Below are positions 26,677 to 35,308 of a DNA stretch of 64,000 nucleotides, in pieces. Position 1 is the stretch's first letter; each line of letters begins with the position of its first letter. The position numbers and the translations under genes were made by a program. The notes under the pieces are model-generated. The model worked only from the letters and a program-made list of their open reading frames with translations. It did not search any database and was not told the origin of the DNA. The stretch covers positions 23,665 to 87,664 of the forward strand of contig CAXBKQ010000017.1 of assembly GCA_963976435.1 (NCBI GenBank), given 5' to 3'. The stretch comes from CAKZNE01 sp963976435. Lineage in GTDB: Bacteria > Bacteroidota > Bacteroidia > Flavobacteriales > Schleiferiaceae.

Positions 26677-27075
26677 TTAATCCACTAGTTCAGAAAAAAT
26701 ATTTTTCAAATCACCCATTTTTACGGGTTTAATAATATAGCTAGAGACCACAGAATAACGTTTAGCTCTATCCATATCAACAGGGTCTATAGAAGATGAA
26801 ATGATATAGATAGTTACCTTTTTCTGGGTTGGAATCCTTGTAATCTTATCTAAAAATTGCCATCCATCCATAATGGGCATATTAAGATCAAGGAGAATTA
26901 TTTCCGGGAAATTTTTGTCATCCTCCAACATAGGTTTTAAGGCGTTAAATGCTTCTAAACCATTATGATATATTAGGAAACCCCTACATAATTCTGCTAC
27001 TTTCATCATCTTTTGAATACCAAAAAGGTATATCGGGTCGTCATCGATTATGCAGGCTAGATCAATTGATTTCAT
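26677..27075 (-). CDS. single-domain response regulator (REC only)
   Basis: The 132-residue protein is one receiver domain: acidic pair in ACIIDDDPIY, phospho-acceptor Asp in IILLDLNMP, Ser/Thr switch in YIISSS and Lys in YIIKPVK. There is no output domain, so it probably relays phosphate or acts by protein contact. Its start overlaps the end of the histidine kinase gene by 14 bases, so the two form one cognate module. A paralogous regulator with the same key motifs lies at 52674-53075. Confidence 0.92.
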   Translation of the reverse strand: MKSIDLACIIDDDPIYLFGIQKMMKVAELCRGFLIYHNGLEAFNALKPMLEDDKNFPEIILLDLNMPIMDGWQFLDKITRIPTQKKVTIYIISSSIDPVDMDRAKRYSVVSSYIIKPVKMGDLKNIFSELVD

Positions 27076-28960
27076 TTTTTAGTTTTAGGGTGAATACTGT
27101 TCCTTCATCAACTTTGCTCTTACAGCTAATTGTTCCAGACATGGCTTCCACCTGGTTTTTAGTAATAAATAATCCAATACCCCTGGAGTCTTTATGCTTA
27201 TGGAAGGTTTTATACATTCCAAAAAGTTTGGAACCATTCATCTTTAAATTTATTCCCATCCCATTATCGGAAAATTTTATTTCAGAATATTTTCCATTTT
27301 CAATAAGACTAATATCAATTTTCGGTTTTCTTTTCTGGGATCTGTATTTTAAGGCATTGGTAAGGAGGTTTAAAAATATACTCTCCAAATAAGCTGGAAC
27401 AGCCAGAATGGTGGCCTTAGGATCAATATCGATATTTATTTCTGCTTCTTCCTTAATTTGAGATGCTTTTACATTTTCTATGGCGCCATGGATATAATCG
27501 AGTATTCTCACCTTTACAAGTTGGCTTTCAGAACTTTGATTGATTACGGCAACCTCGTGAAGATTTAATACTGTTTCCGATAGATTTCCAACAGCTTTTT
27601 CTATCAAAGGAAAAAATTCATTGTTCACTAATTTGGGATATTCTTCCTTCATTAGTTCGGATAACATTTTGAGGTTTCCAGTATGAGATCGTAAATTATG
27701 ACTTACTATATGGGCAAAGTTGAGAAGCCTTTTATTTTGGGAAGTTGCAACGTCTAATAAGGATTGAATTTGATCTTCTGATGATTTTATAGACGTAATA
27801 TCGGCCGTGTACATAATAATGCCACCAATTTCATTAGCAGCCTCAAACCATGGTCTGATTTCATAGCTGAGCCATTGTATACTACCGTCATCTCTAACAA
27901 ATTTTTCCTCATCAGTTTTTTCAATATGTCCCCGCAGGCATTGTTGATGATGTTTTTTCCATTCATCCCCGATTTCGGGAAAGACCTCATAATGCGACAT
28001 TCCAATAACCGAATCGTGGGGAATATTATAATCAACATACCAACGACGTGAGGCGGCTATATACTCCATGTTTTTATTAAACATAGCAATTGCCGTTGGC
28101 GCCTGTTCTACGAAAAGGCGATTTAATTCAAATGCTTTTTGAAGATTTTCTTTTTCTTCTTTGGATTGGGTAATGTCCCTTCTAGAACCAACCATAATTT
28201 CGGGAGACTCTCCCTTCAAAGGCTCTATCAAGCGTCCTAAATCCTGAACCCAAATCCATTTTCCAGAACTATTCTTAAGCCTAAACTCAGACCTATAATT
28301 TCCTTCTGGGTTTTTAAGATAACTCATATATTTTTCAAGAGCCATTTCCTTATCTTGAGGATGGATGGATTGGAATAGTGGGTTATCCTTTTGGGCTTCT
28401 AATTCTTCAGATTTTATGCCTAAGATTTTGGTCCAAATATCATTACTATTAAAATGATGGGTATTTACATTTAATTCCCAAGTTGCAATCTGACCAGCTT
28501 CAACAAGCAGTTCGTATTGATTAACCTTTTCTCTTAACTCTAGTTCAACCTTTTTCCTTTTTGTGATATCGGTATGGGCGCCAATCATTCGAATGGGCTT
28601 ACCTCGATCATCGCGTATGGCAAGCCCCCTGCAATGAATCCAAACAGTAGATCCATCAGCATGTTTATACCTAACCTCTTGATCATAAGGGTGCTTCGGG
28701 TCCTCGCAATGTTTAGTGAAATTTTCAAATGCCGTTTTCAGGTCATCAGGGTGAATAAGATCCTGCCATTCACTGGCTTTGTGTTCTTTGGTTGACGGGT
28801 CTATCCCAAAAGTCCTCCAAAAGGTTTCGTTCATCCATTCGTTTTCCGGTTCTAAAAGATCCCAATACCACATGCCATCTAGAGCAGACTGTTGTATAAA
28901 ATCAAAAATTTCCGAATCACTTTTTACCAGGGTATAAAGCTCTTTCTTAAGATAACTCAT
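27062..28960 (-). CDS. multi-PAS sensor histidine kinase
   Basis: The 632-residue cytosolic protein has three to four PAS/PAC domains (about 12-380; PAC endings WIHCRGLAIRDDRGKPIRMI, WIWVQDLGRLIEP and IMYTADITSIK). It then has an HK region: DHp His in IVSHNLRSHTGN near residue 418, N box LLTNALKYRS, G1 SDNGMGINL, G2 SRGIGLFITK. No transmembrane segment is seen, so it probably senses an internal signal. The H box lacks the usual Pro. Its companion receiver overlaps downstream. It shares its C-terminal half with the kinase at 53072-54280. Confidence 0.92.
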   Translation of the reverse strand: MSYLKKELYTLVKSDSEIFDFIQQSALDGMWYWDLLEPENEWMNETFWRTFGIDPSTKEHKASEWQDLIHPDDLKTAFENFTKHCEDPKHPYDQEVRYKHADGSTVWIHCRGLAIRDDRGKPIRMIGAHTDITKRKKVELELREKVNQYELLVEAGQIATWELNVNTHHFNSNDIWTKILGIKSEELEAQKDNPLFQSIHPQDKEMALEKYMSYLKNPEGNYRSEFRLKNSSGKWIWVQDLGRLIEPLKGESPEIMVGSRRDITQSKEEKENLQKAFELNRLFVEQAPTAIAMFNKNMEYIAASRRWYVDYNIPHDSVIGMSHYEVFPEIGDEWKKHHQQCLRGHIEKTDEEKFVRDDGSIQWLSYEIRPWFEAANEIGGIIMYTADITSIKSSEDQIQSLLDVATSQNKRLLNFAHIVSHNLRSHTGNLKMLSELMKEEYPKLVNNEFFPLIEKAVGNLSETVLNLHEVAVINQSSESQLVKVRILDYIHGAIENVKASQIKEEAEINIDIDPKATILAVPAYLESIFLNLLTNALKYRSQKRKPKIDISLIENGKYSEIKFSDNGMGINLKMNGSKLFGMYKTFHKHKDSRGIGLFITKNQVEAMSGTISCKSKVDEGTVFTLKLKNEIN

Positions 28961-29253
28961 TTATATTTTTGTTCCCTTCTGGATTGTATAGAATCTAAAA
29001 TTACAATACAAAGCGCAGCCACCCAAGCCATTTCGATAAGATGTCAAAAAAAACCTATGCAAGCATAATAAAATGATTCAGGATGAGCCTTTATATTGAT
29101 TTGCCAATCAACAGTATACCCAATACAGTGAATAAAAAAAGAGAATATTAATTTTTTTAAATCATTTTTGAACAGGCTAATGTTTAATTAAATTCCAAAA
29201 TCTTGATTTTCGGTAGAATCTTTGCTATTTATTGAAAAATTACCTCCTCCACT
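28961..29253. other. spacer between divergent genes
   Basis: About 290 bases of A+T-rich DNA. The only structure seen is an inverted repeat TTGATT-TGCC-AATCAA (29096-29111), a possible operator or chance palindrome. No RNA gene or promoter could be assigned with confidence. Confidence 0.3.
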
Positions 29254-30648
29254 ATGAAATATTTTCCTCCTCTTTTGGTCTTAATCTTCTTGATTTCCAT
29301 AAAATCCCGAGCCAATAATGAATTTCAAAAAGCAGTTTACAATTCAGATTTAAAGAAAATAGAATCAATAGTAAAATCCAAGATTAAAGAACTAGCTAAA
29401 CAAAAGGAAATCAGCAACTTTAGTAAATTGGATAGCCTGGAAATTTGGTTTAAAAGCAAGGACTTTGTGAAGAAGGCCTATTGGAATAAGAATCAGGCTT
29501 ATATCCTTACCACACTAACATTCATCCAGTCCATGGCGGTACAATTTAAAACTAAAGATTCTATCGCAGAGCTATGTTTTCAAATAATGACCCAAAAACA
29601 AAAGTTCGGGGACTTCCTCTATTGGCGATTTGGACTAGATATTCCCGATAACAAATTGCGCTATGTGGCCATGCAATCTTGCAAAGGTTATATACAGCAA
29701 ATGGCCAGCTTGGATAGTTTAAGTGAGCTAAGGAGGGAAGTGGAAAAGCACAATTATTCAGTTCGGTTTTCCATGCAGATAGTGGATAAAAATGGGAATT
29801 TTGACAACTATCATATCAAAAGTGAGGGGGAGGCCATTTACGCAAAAATTACGGTTCATAATTTCACGGATAGTCTAAAAATAATTCCGTGGCGAGGCTT
29901 ACAAAATAGGGGCCCAAAAATGCTTTATTTTTCATTATATGATATCAAAAAACGTTTGCTTTTTACCGAAAACCGGCAAGTGAGTTTGATTTATGGAGAT
30001 GGGGCTTACTATGATTTGCTCAGGCTAGAAGCCGGAGAAAAGAAGGAGTTTTTACATGTGATAAATGGAGATTGTTTTGATTCCAATTTTGAAATAGATT
30101 GTGATCATAATTTGGGATTGATAAAGGAAGGAGAGTATTATTTGCAAGCTTGGTACAATCCCTTTGGTCCAGAATACCCCAATAAGGTTTGGCTTCCATT
30201 GGAAATGGACAGTTTAGCAATTTATGGTGATCAATTTTTCCGGTCTGCCCGAGATTTAAGCTACTTTGCAAAGCTCTCCAATTTAGGTCCAAATGATAGA
30301 AATGATATTGAAAAGCGATCGGAAGTGATTTGTGAAATTGAAGTATTGGGAGAGGCAGGAAAATACACTTCCAAAATAGGCGAGATGAAATATGATGCTT
30401 GGGGTATAGTAAAATCAGTGCAAAAGGGTGATTTACAAATAGGAGATAGTATAGCTTTTAGTATTCGCCATCAAGATGATTTGGAAAAACTAAATAGCCT
30501 AAAAAAGGGGAAGCTGTATATAATTTACAGCAGTACCAGCCGTTCGGAATGCTTCCAAATCCCGCATCAGGATCTTCCAGCTTTGGAAAGGGGAAGTATG
30601 CCCAACCTTCAGCTGGTTGATTTTAAGGGTTCTATTAAAAAAATATAG
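29254..30648 (+). CDS. secreted protein of unknown function
   Basis: The 464-residue protein starts with a signal peptide (MKYFPPLLVLIFLISIKSRA). The N-terminal half is helical and charged; from about residue 165 a beta-rich part resembling an Ig-like or DUF4625/CHRD-style fold appears (DNYHIKSEGEAIYAKITVHNF), and the C-terminal part (YIIYSSTSRSE) recalls a TIMP/NTR-like fold weakly. I cannot name a family. It is not linked to an operon and is surrounded by genes on the opposite strand. Confidence 0.55.
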   Translation: MKYFPPLLVLIFLISIKSRANNEFQKAVYNSDLKKIESIVKSKIKELAKQKEISNFSKLDSLEIWFKSKDFVKKAYWNKNQAYILTTLTFIQSMAVQFKTKDSIAELCFQIMTQKQKFGDFLYWRFGLDIPDNKLRYVAMQSCKGYIQQMASLDSLSELRREVEKHNYSVRFSMQIVDKNGNFDNYHIKSEGEAIYAKITVHNFTDSLKIIPWRGLQNRGPKMLYFSLYDIKKRLLFTENRQVSLIYGDGAYYDLLRLEAGEKKEFLHVINGDCFDSNFEIDCDHNLGLIKEGEYYLQAWYNPFGPEYPNKVWLPLEMDSLAIYGDQFFRSARDLSYFAKLSNLGPNDRNDIEKRSEVICEIEVLGEAGKYTSKIGEMKYDAWGIVKSVQKGDLQIGDSIAFSIRHQDDLEKLNSLKKGKLYIIYSSTSRSECFQIPHQDLPALERGSMPNLQLVDFKGSIKKI

Positions 30649-30682
30649 ATCTAATTTGCTATTCCACCCTAAATTGAAAGAA

Positions 30683-31252
30683 CTAGTCGAGGATTTTTAA
30701 TTTATGATTATGGAGAAGTCCTTCTAAGGAATTTCTATTAAATATAGCTCCTTTCATAAAATTGTCTTCTGGATTAATACTAAAATCCATGGCTTTTGAA
30801 AAATCTGTTTTTAGAAGTTTGCTCTTGTAAAATTGGGCATTGAGGAGCTTGGAATTCGAAAAATTTGCTGAGGACAGGTCACATTCTTCAAAATCGACCT
30901 CTTCTAAATTACAATTTTTAAAAACAGAATTTTTTAGGGGAAGTTTAAAAAAACTACTATGAGAGAGATTACAATTATAGAAATCAATTTTTAGTAGGAA
31001 TGGGATGCTATCCTTAAAATTTAAACCCAGCATTTTACAAGATTCAAAATGAACTTCTTTGAATGCTGAATTTGAAAGATCTGAATTACTCAAATCGCAA
31101 TCCACAAAATTACAGTCGATAAATTCATAGTTGGATAGATGTAGATTCGAAAGGTCGCAATTACTAAAGAGGCAATTCGTATACTCTCCTTTTTTAAGTT
31201 TTTGATTTTGAAAATTAATTTGTAGGAACTGTTGATCGTCAAAAAAATCCAC
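30683..31252 (-). CDS. pentapeptide-repeat protein
   Basis: The 189-residue protein is built from A(D/N)LXX-type repeats: CDLSNLHLSNYEFIDCNFVD, CDLSNSDLSNSAF, CDLSSANFSNSKL. This predicts a right-handed quadrilateral beta-helix. Relatives include Qnr/MfpA gyrase-protecting proteins, but most pentapeptide proteins have unknown roles and the sequence does not tell which applies. No signal peptide. Monocistronic. Confidence 0.85.
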   Translation of the reverse strand: MDFFDDQQFLQINFQNQKLKKGEYTNCLFSNCDLSNLHLSNYEFIDCNFVDCDLSNSDLSNSAFKEVHFESCKMLGLNFKDSIPFLLKIDFYNCNLSHSSFFKLPLKNSVFKNCNLEEVDFEECDLSSANFSNSKLLNAQFYKSKLLKTDFSKAMDFSINPEDNFMKGAIFNRNSLEGLLHNHKLKILD

Positions 31253-31289
31253 CGCTATTTCTTTTTGGCTAATTTATAGTTTTAGGACT

Positions 31290-31332
31290 TTTAAAAAAAT
31301 GAAAAGCTAGCTGAATTCTGTATCCAGCTAGC
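31290..31332 (-). terminator. intrinsic terminator after the NTF2-like gene
   Basis: GCTAGCTG (31306-31313) and CAGCTAGC (31325-31332) form an 8-bp perfect stem. On the minus strand the stem is followed by TTTTCATTTTTTT, giving a U-rich tract 8 bases beyond the stop codon at 31340. Confidence 0.8.
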
Positions 31333-31339
31333 ATTTAGT

Positions 31340-31762
31340 TTATTCAATAATGGGAATATCACTTATCATGATCCAGTTTCCAGATTCATTTTTAACTAAG
31401 CTAATGAGAGAAACAAAAACGGCTTTCTCACCTTTCATTTTCACATGAGCAAGCGCCGTATTTCCATTAATAATAACCTTTAAAAAATCCAGTTCTCTTG
31501 TATCTCCTCCCCACTCTTTGGATTTGATTTTTTCCACATAAACTGACTTTGGCACTATAGACACTTCCTTGGAACCAAATAGCTGGTTCATTACCACCCT
31601 GTAGTTAGGATCCAATAGTTTATCTAGTGATTTATAATCATTGGCATCTCCTGCTTTGGCAAAAGCAGTAATTACTTTTTTCACAGCCTTTTCCTCTGTT
31701 TGGCCATTCATGGTACTAAAACTAAATACACTCAGCAAGCTCATAAGCATGATTTTTTTCAT
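31340..31762 (-). CDS. exported NTF2-like/SnoaL-type protein
   Basis: The 140-residue protein has a signal peptide (MKKIMLMSLLSVFSFSTMNG) followed by a cone-shaped NTF2-like fold of the DUF4440 type (AVKKVITAFAKAGDANDYKSL, LLDPNYRVVMNQLFGS, GNTALAHVKMKGE). It lies 30 bases downstream of the DOMON gene and likely forms a two-gene unit with it. Small-molecule binding is a family-level inference. Confidence 0.72.
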   Translation of the reverse strand: MKKIMLMSLLSVFSFSTMNGQTEEKAVKKVITAFAKAGDANDYKSLDKLLDPNYRVVMNQLFGSKEVSIVPKSVYVEKIKSKEWGGDTRELDFLKVIINGNTALAHVKMKGEKAVFVSLISLVKNESGNWIMISDIPIIE

Positions 31763-31791
31763 GGTTTTTATATTTAAATTAAGAATTACTA

Positions 31792-32280
31792 TTAAAGTTT
31801 TATGTTACAGGAATTCCGCATAATGGAATGATGTTGAAAATCATCAGATTGACTGTAGGCATATAATAAATTGTATGAATTTCCAGGACTTAAATCATAG
31901 CGGTATTTATCCTTACTAGAAATAGGCAGTGAAAATTCTATTTCGGTTTTATTTTGACTTTCCTTTCCATTTATCACCACGGCTTGGTTGCTATCACCTA
32001 GGGCTTCCAGACTTTTATAATTTCCTGGACTCAAAGTATAATGTTCTAGCACCTCTACTTTGTTGTTTATTATTCGAGCCATAATCAAATAGGTGTCGCT
32101 AATTCCTTTCTTGGGATTGAAGCCTATAGCAATCCAACCATCAGTTGGAGCGCTAATTTTAAAATTCACGATTTTGCCGCTGTGCGACCAACTGATTTTC
32201 ATTCCATCTTTTGAAATTTCCTTAGGCTCGCTTCCTTGGTTTAGTTGGAATAATAGACAAATAGATATTAATATTCTCAT
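31792..32280 (-). CDS. secreted DOMON-domain protein
   Basis: The 162-residue protein has a signal peptide (MRILISICLLFQLNQG) and one DOMON domain (MKISWSHSGKIVNFKISAPTDGWIAIGFNP, LIMARIINNKVEVLEHY). DOMON domains bind heme or sugars and often serve redox roles; heme ligands are not certain here. A perfect TTGATATATCAA palindrome lies 21 bases upstream of its start, matching a site before the adjacent MarR gene, so it is probably MarR-regulated. Confidence 0.82.
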   Translation of the reverse strand: MRILISICLLFQLNQGSEPKEISKDGMKISWSHSGKIVNFKISAPTDGWIAIGFNPKKGISDTYLIMARIINNKVEVLEHYTLSPGNYKSLEALGDSNQAVVINGKESQNKTEIEFSLPISSKDKYRYDLSPGNSYNLLYAYSQSDDFQHHSIMRNSCNIKL

Positions 32281-32300
32281 TTTGTTTGTTTAGTCAATAT

Positions 32301-32312
32301 TTGATATATCAA
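32301..32312. promoter_or_regulatory. candidate MarR operator before the DOMON gene
   Basis: TTGATATATCAA is a perfect 12-base palindrome between the DOMON start (32280) and the MarR stop (32331). It shares TGATATATCA with the site at 32800-32809. Operator role is inferred from the pairing. Confidence 0.62.
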
Positions 32313-32330
32313 TTGTAACTTTAAATTTTT

Positions 32331-32762
32331 TTAGCTCATGTTTTGTTGTATTCTCAATAGGAACTGGCTCAATTGATTTAACTCGGATTCATTAAAACCT
32401 TTAATGCTTTGTTTTCTTTGTTTTTGGATATGGGGAAAATTGTGTTGGACAAAAAATTTCCCAGCTTCTGTTAATTGAATATTGTATTGCCTTCTATTAT
32501 TTTTTAAGGCCTCTCTCGTAATTAAACCCTTTTTGGATAGTATATCTAGGGTTCTGGTAATAGATGCCGGATCTCGGATTGATTTTTTGGCAATTTCTTT
32601 TTGTGAGATACTTGATGACTCTTCAATAATTTTCAGCAAAACCCATTGATCTACCGTAATGCCTAGATTTAAGCGATCCAATTCTTTTTGGGAATATTGC
32701 TTGGCCGTTTTATTGGTCTTTTCAATTTGAAAAAGTATTACACTTTCGATGTCTTTAGACAT
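32331..32762 (-). CDS. MarR-family transcriptional regulator
   Basis: The 143-residue protein has the MarR winged helix: SSISQKEIAKKSIRDPASITRTLDIL (HTH) and KKGLITREALKNNRRQYNIQLTEAGK (wing). It lies directly upstream of the DOMON/NTF2-like pair. TGATATATCA palindromes precede both transcription units, so it likely autoregulates and represses the exported DOMON gene. The inducer is unknown. Confidence 0.92.
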   Translation of the reverse strand: MSKDIESVILFQIEKTNKTAKQYSQKELDRLNLGITVDQWVLLKIIEESSSISQKEIAKKSIRDPASITRTLDILSKKGLITREALKNNRRQYNIQLTEAGKFFVQHNFPHIQKQRKQSIKGFNESELNQLSQFLLRIQQNMS

Positions 32763-32799
32763 AGATTTAAATTTTACAGGAGCAAATATAGTAAATTAG

Positions 32800-32809
32800 T
32801 GATATATCA
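32800..32809. promoter_or_regulatory. candidate MarR operator before the marR gene
   Basis: TGATATATCA, perfect 10-base palindrome, 38 bases upstream of the MarR start codon; flanked by AGT and ATTAAAT. It matches the core of the palindrome at 32301-32312. Confidence 0.62.
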
Positions 32810-32956
32810 ATTAAATAAAAAATATATTTTGCAATCCAAGTAATGCCAGACCGTTTTCCCAATACTTGTTCAGGTCCTGAATGTCTAGTTTAAGATAATT
32901 AAGTTTAAATGCTGAAGGGCTAGTGTATCCCTTCTTTTTGAATTAATGGAGGAAGT

Positions 32957-33241
32957 TTAGAGGTGAATTCCTACGGGTAGAAGATTTCTTCTTTCCTTGT
33001 GATCTTTGAAATATTGTTTCACCATTTTTGTCATCGGTACAACACGCATCCCAGTTTCTTCAATAATATTGAGAGTGGTTTCAATCATTTCCTCCGCTTT
33101 GCCTTCCTCAATAAACCGTTTCGGGAAGTCTACCCGAGTAAGAAAAACCTTTTTCTCCTGAATCTGATATTCAATAATCGCTAAGACCTCGCCATATTGA
33201 ACTTCATAATGTCTCATTTCGGTGTTGTCAATAACTTCCAT
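32957..33241 (-). CDS. small conserved protein of unknown function
   Basis: The 94-residue cytosolic protein has an alpha/beta character: LAIIEYQIQEKKVFLTRVDF is two strands, followed by an amphipathic helix and a basic tail (MVKQYFKDHKERRNLLPVG). It resembles the GNAT-like YidJ/NATSE small N-acetyltransferase-like families only weakly. No function assigned. It is divergent from the ABC transporter operon with 336 bases between them. Confidence 0.6.
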   Translation of the reverse strand: MEVIDNTEMRHYEVQYGEVLAIIEYQIQEKKVFLTRVDFPKRFIEEGKAEEMIETTLNIIEETGMRVVPMTKMVKQYFKDHKERRNLLPVGIHL

Positions 33242-33577
33242 AGTTGCTATGATCTGTTCTGGTTAAAAAAAAACGGGTTGGCAAATTTACAAAATGTAGG
33301 TAACATAGCATATTTTTAACATGAGCTTTGTATTCAACTTACTCGAATTCTGAATTTTTGCGAACAAATTGCACAGGTTATTGGTTTTTTGCTGAGATAA
33401 TACGGGCTAATAGATATAGATAAATAGGGCCTTACCGATTCTAATACCTTATTTTGTTCCTGATTTAGAACGGAATAGGAATAATTTTTTAGTTTTTGCA
33501 AATATGATAGTAATACTATTATATTCGCGCTGAAAACGATTGTTCATTTAAAAAAGAAGCTTTTTTATAAAAATACA
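33242..33577. other. spacer upstream of the export operon
   Basis: About 336 bases of A+T-rich DNA with no RNA gene seen. It contains a candidate Bacteroidota promoter near 33495-33527 and otherwise no clear structure. Confidence 0.5.
33495..33527 (+). promoter_or_regulatory. candidate Bacteroidota-type promoter of the export operon
   Basis: TTTG (33495-33498), 21-base spacer, then TATATTCG (33520-33527) resembles the TTTG / TAnnTTTG -33/-7 consensus with one mismatch. It lies about 50 bases before the ABC transporter start codon. Weak, since the region is A+T-rich. Confidence 0.35.
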
Positions 33578-35308
33578 ATGGCAGAAAAAATTGAGCCGAT
33601 TACCCCTCTGAAAAGATTTTGGAGATTATTAAAACCCGATAAAAAGGAAATTACCAATATTTACGTGTATGCTGTCTTCAATGGACTAGTAAACCTGTCT
33701 TTGCCTTTGGGAATCCAGGCGATTATCAATCAAATTCAAGGGGCACAAATGAGTACCTCCTGGATAGTCTTGGTCATTATTGTAATATTGGGAATTGCAG
33801 CAACTGGCTTTCTTCAAATCCAACAGTTAAAAATCACAGAGCATCTTCAGCAGCGTATTTTTACCAGAGCTGCTTTTGAGTTTGCCTATCGAATACCTAG
33901 AATCAAACTGGAAAAGCTCTATCAGCATTTTGCACCTGAGTTAATAAATCGATTTTTTGATATCATAAGTGTTCAAAAGGGTTTGTCTAAAATGCTTATT
34001 GACTTTTCTGTGGCGGTCTTACAAGTAATTTTCGGTTTAATTTTACTAAGCCTTTATCACCCATTTTTTATTGCTTTTGGATTAGTCCTCATCATTTCTG
34101 TATATGCTATTTTTAGATTCACTGTTGAAAAGGGCCTAAATACCAGTTTAAAGGAATCCAAATACAAATATCAAGTGGCCTATTGGCTTCAAGAATTGGC
34201 AAGAACAAATAGCACCTTCAAGCTAGCTGGGAAAACGGATCTCCCTTTGGAGAGAGTGGAATCTCATACTAAATCCTATTTAGGAGCAAGGGAAAATCAC
34301 TTTAAAGTATTGGTTCAGCAATATTCTTTAATGGTGATTTTTAAGGTAGTGGTAGCTGCTGGACTACTGATAATAGGTAGTATTTTGGTGATGGATCAAC
34401 AAATGAATATTGGTCAATTTGTAGCCGCAGAGATTATTATTCTATTAATAATTGGCTCCGTTGAAAAGCTCATCATTGCTATTGAAACTATTTATGATGT
34501 TCTTACCTCCTTAGAAAAAATAGCCCAAGTAACCGATTTAGATCTTGAAAATCACGATGGAGTAGATTTAGTAAGAGAATGTGGCGAATGTGGCCTTTCT
34601 GTAAGCCTTCAAAATCTAACTTTTAACTATCCCAATAAAAGTAAACCTACACTAAAGGATGTGAGTTTAGAAATTGAAAGTGATGAAAGGATAATGCTGA
34701 TGGGAACCAATGGCTCTGGAAAAAGTACCCTCCTTCAATTATTAGCTGGACTATATGAAATTGAAGAAGGCAGCATTTCCTATAATGAAATTCCAAAATC
34801 CAATTTAAAATTGGAATCTCTAAGATCTGTAATTGGTGATTCTTTGTCGCAAGAGCAAGTTTTTCAAGGTACTTTAATGGAGAATATCACCATGGGAAGA
34901 CCGGAAGCGAATTTTGATAATGTAAAATGGGCTGTGAATAAATTGGGATTAGACACTTATGTTAAAAGCCTCCCCTTGGGTTATAATACCCAACTAAGCC
35001 CTGATTCTAAAAAAATCCCCAGAAGTACAATTCAAAAGATTTTATTGGCCCGGAGTATTGCCGATAAACCAAAACTGGTACTTCTTGAAGATGCCTTTGA
35101 ACATTTAGACACTATAGATAGGAGGAAAATCATTGATTTTTTAATGGATAAAAAGAATAGATGGACTTTAGTTTCAGTAAGTGCAGATTCTTATCTAGCT
35201 AGTAAATGTGACCGTGTATTGGTAATGGATGATGGAAGTATAAAGATGTCTGGAAACTATTCGGAGCTTAAAGAGATTATCAATTTTAAACCCTTGGACA
35301 ATGCTTAA
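33578..35308 (+). CDS. ABC exporter, fused permease/ATPase with degenerate signature motif
   Basis: The 576-residue protein is a half-transporter: six-TM permease (about 1-330), then an NBD with Walker A GTNGSGKST (about 378), Walker B LVLLEDAFEHLD (about 504) and Q-loop (VIGDSLSQEQVF). The signature motif, normally LSGGQ, reads KKIPRSTIQKILLARS: Leu-Ser-Gly-Gly is missing. No peptidase C39 domain. It forms a three-gene type I-like export operon with the adjacent HlyD and TolC genes, overlapping the first by 8 bases. Substrate unknown. Confidence 0.88.
   Translation: MAEKIEPITPLKRFWRLLKPDKKEITNIYVYAVFNGLVNLSLPLGIQAIINQIQGAQMSTSWIVLVIIVILGIAATGFLQIQQLKITEHLQQRIFTRAAFEFAYRIPRIKLEKLYQHFAPELINRFFDIISVQKGLSKMLIDFSVAVLQVIFGLILLSLYHPFFIAFGLVLIISVYAIFRFTVEKGLNTSLKESKYKYQVAYWLQELARTNSTFKLAGKTDLPLERVESHTKSYLGARENHFKVLVQQYSLMVIFKVVVAAGLLIIGSILVMDQQMNIGQFVAAEIIILLIIGSVEKLIIAIETIYDVLTSLEKIAQVTDLDLENHDGVDLVRECGECGLSVSLQNLTFNYPNKSKPTLKDVSLEIESDERIMLMGTNGSGKSTLLQLLAGLYEIEEGSISYNEIPKSNLKLESLRSVIGDSLSQEQVFQGTLMENITMGRPEANFDNVKWAVNKLGLDTYVKSLPLGYNTQLSPDSKKIPRSTIQKILLARSIADKPKLVLLEDAFEHLDTIDRRKIIDFLMDKKNRWTLVSVSADSYLASKCDRVLVMDDGSIKMSGNYSELKEIINFKPLDNA

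Noticed and set aside
26949..27392. 147-codon plus-strand frame
   Set aside because: Antisense across the end of the kinase and start of the receiver, both secure by motif.
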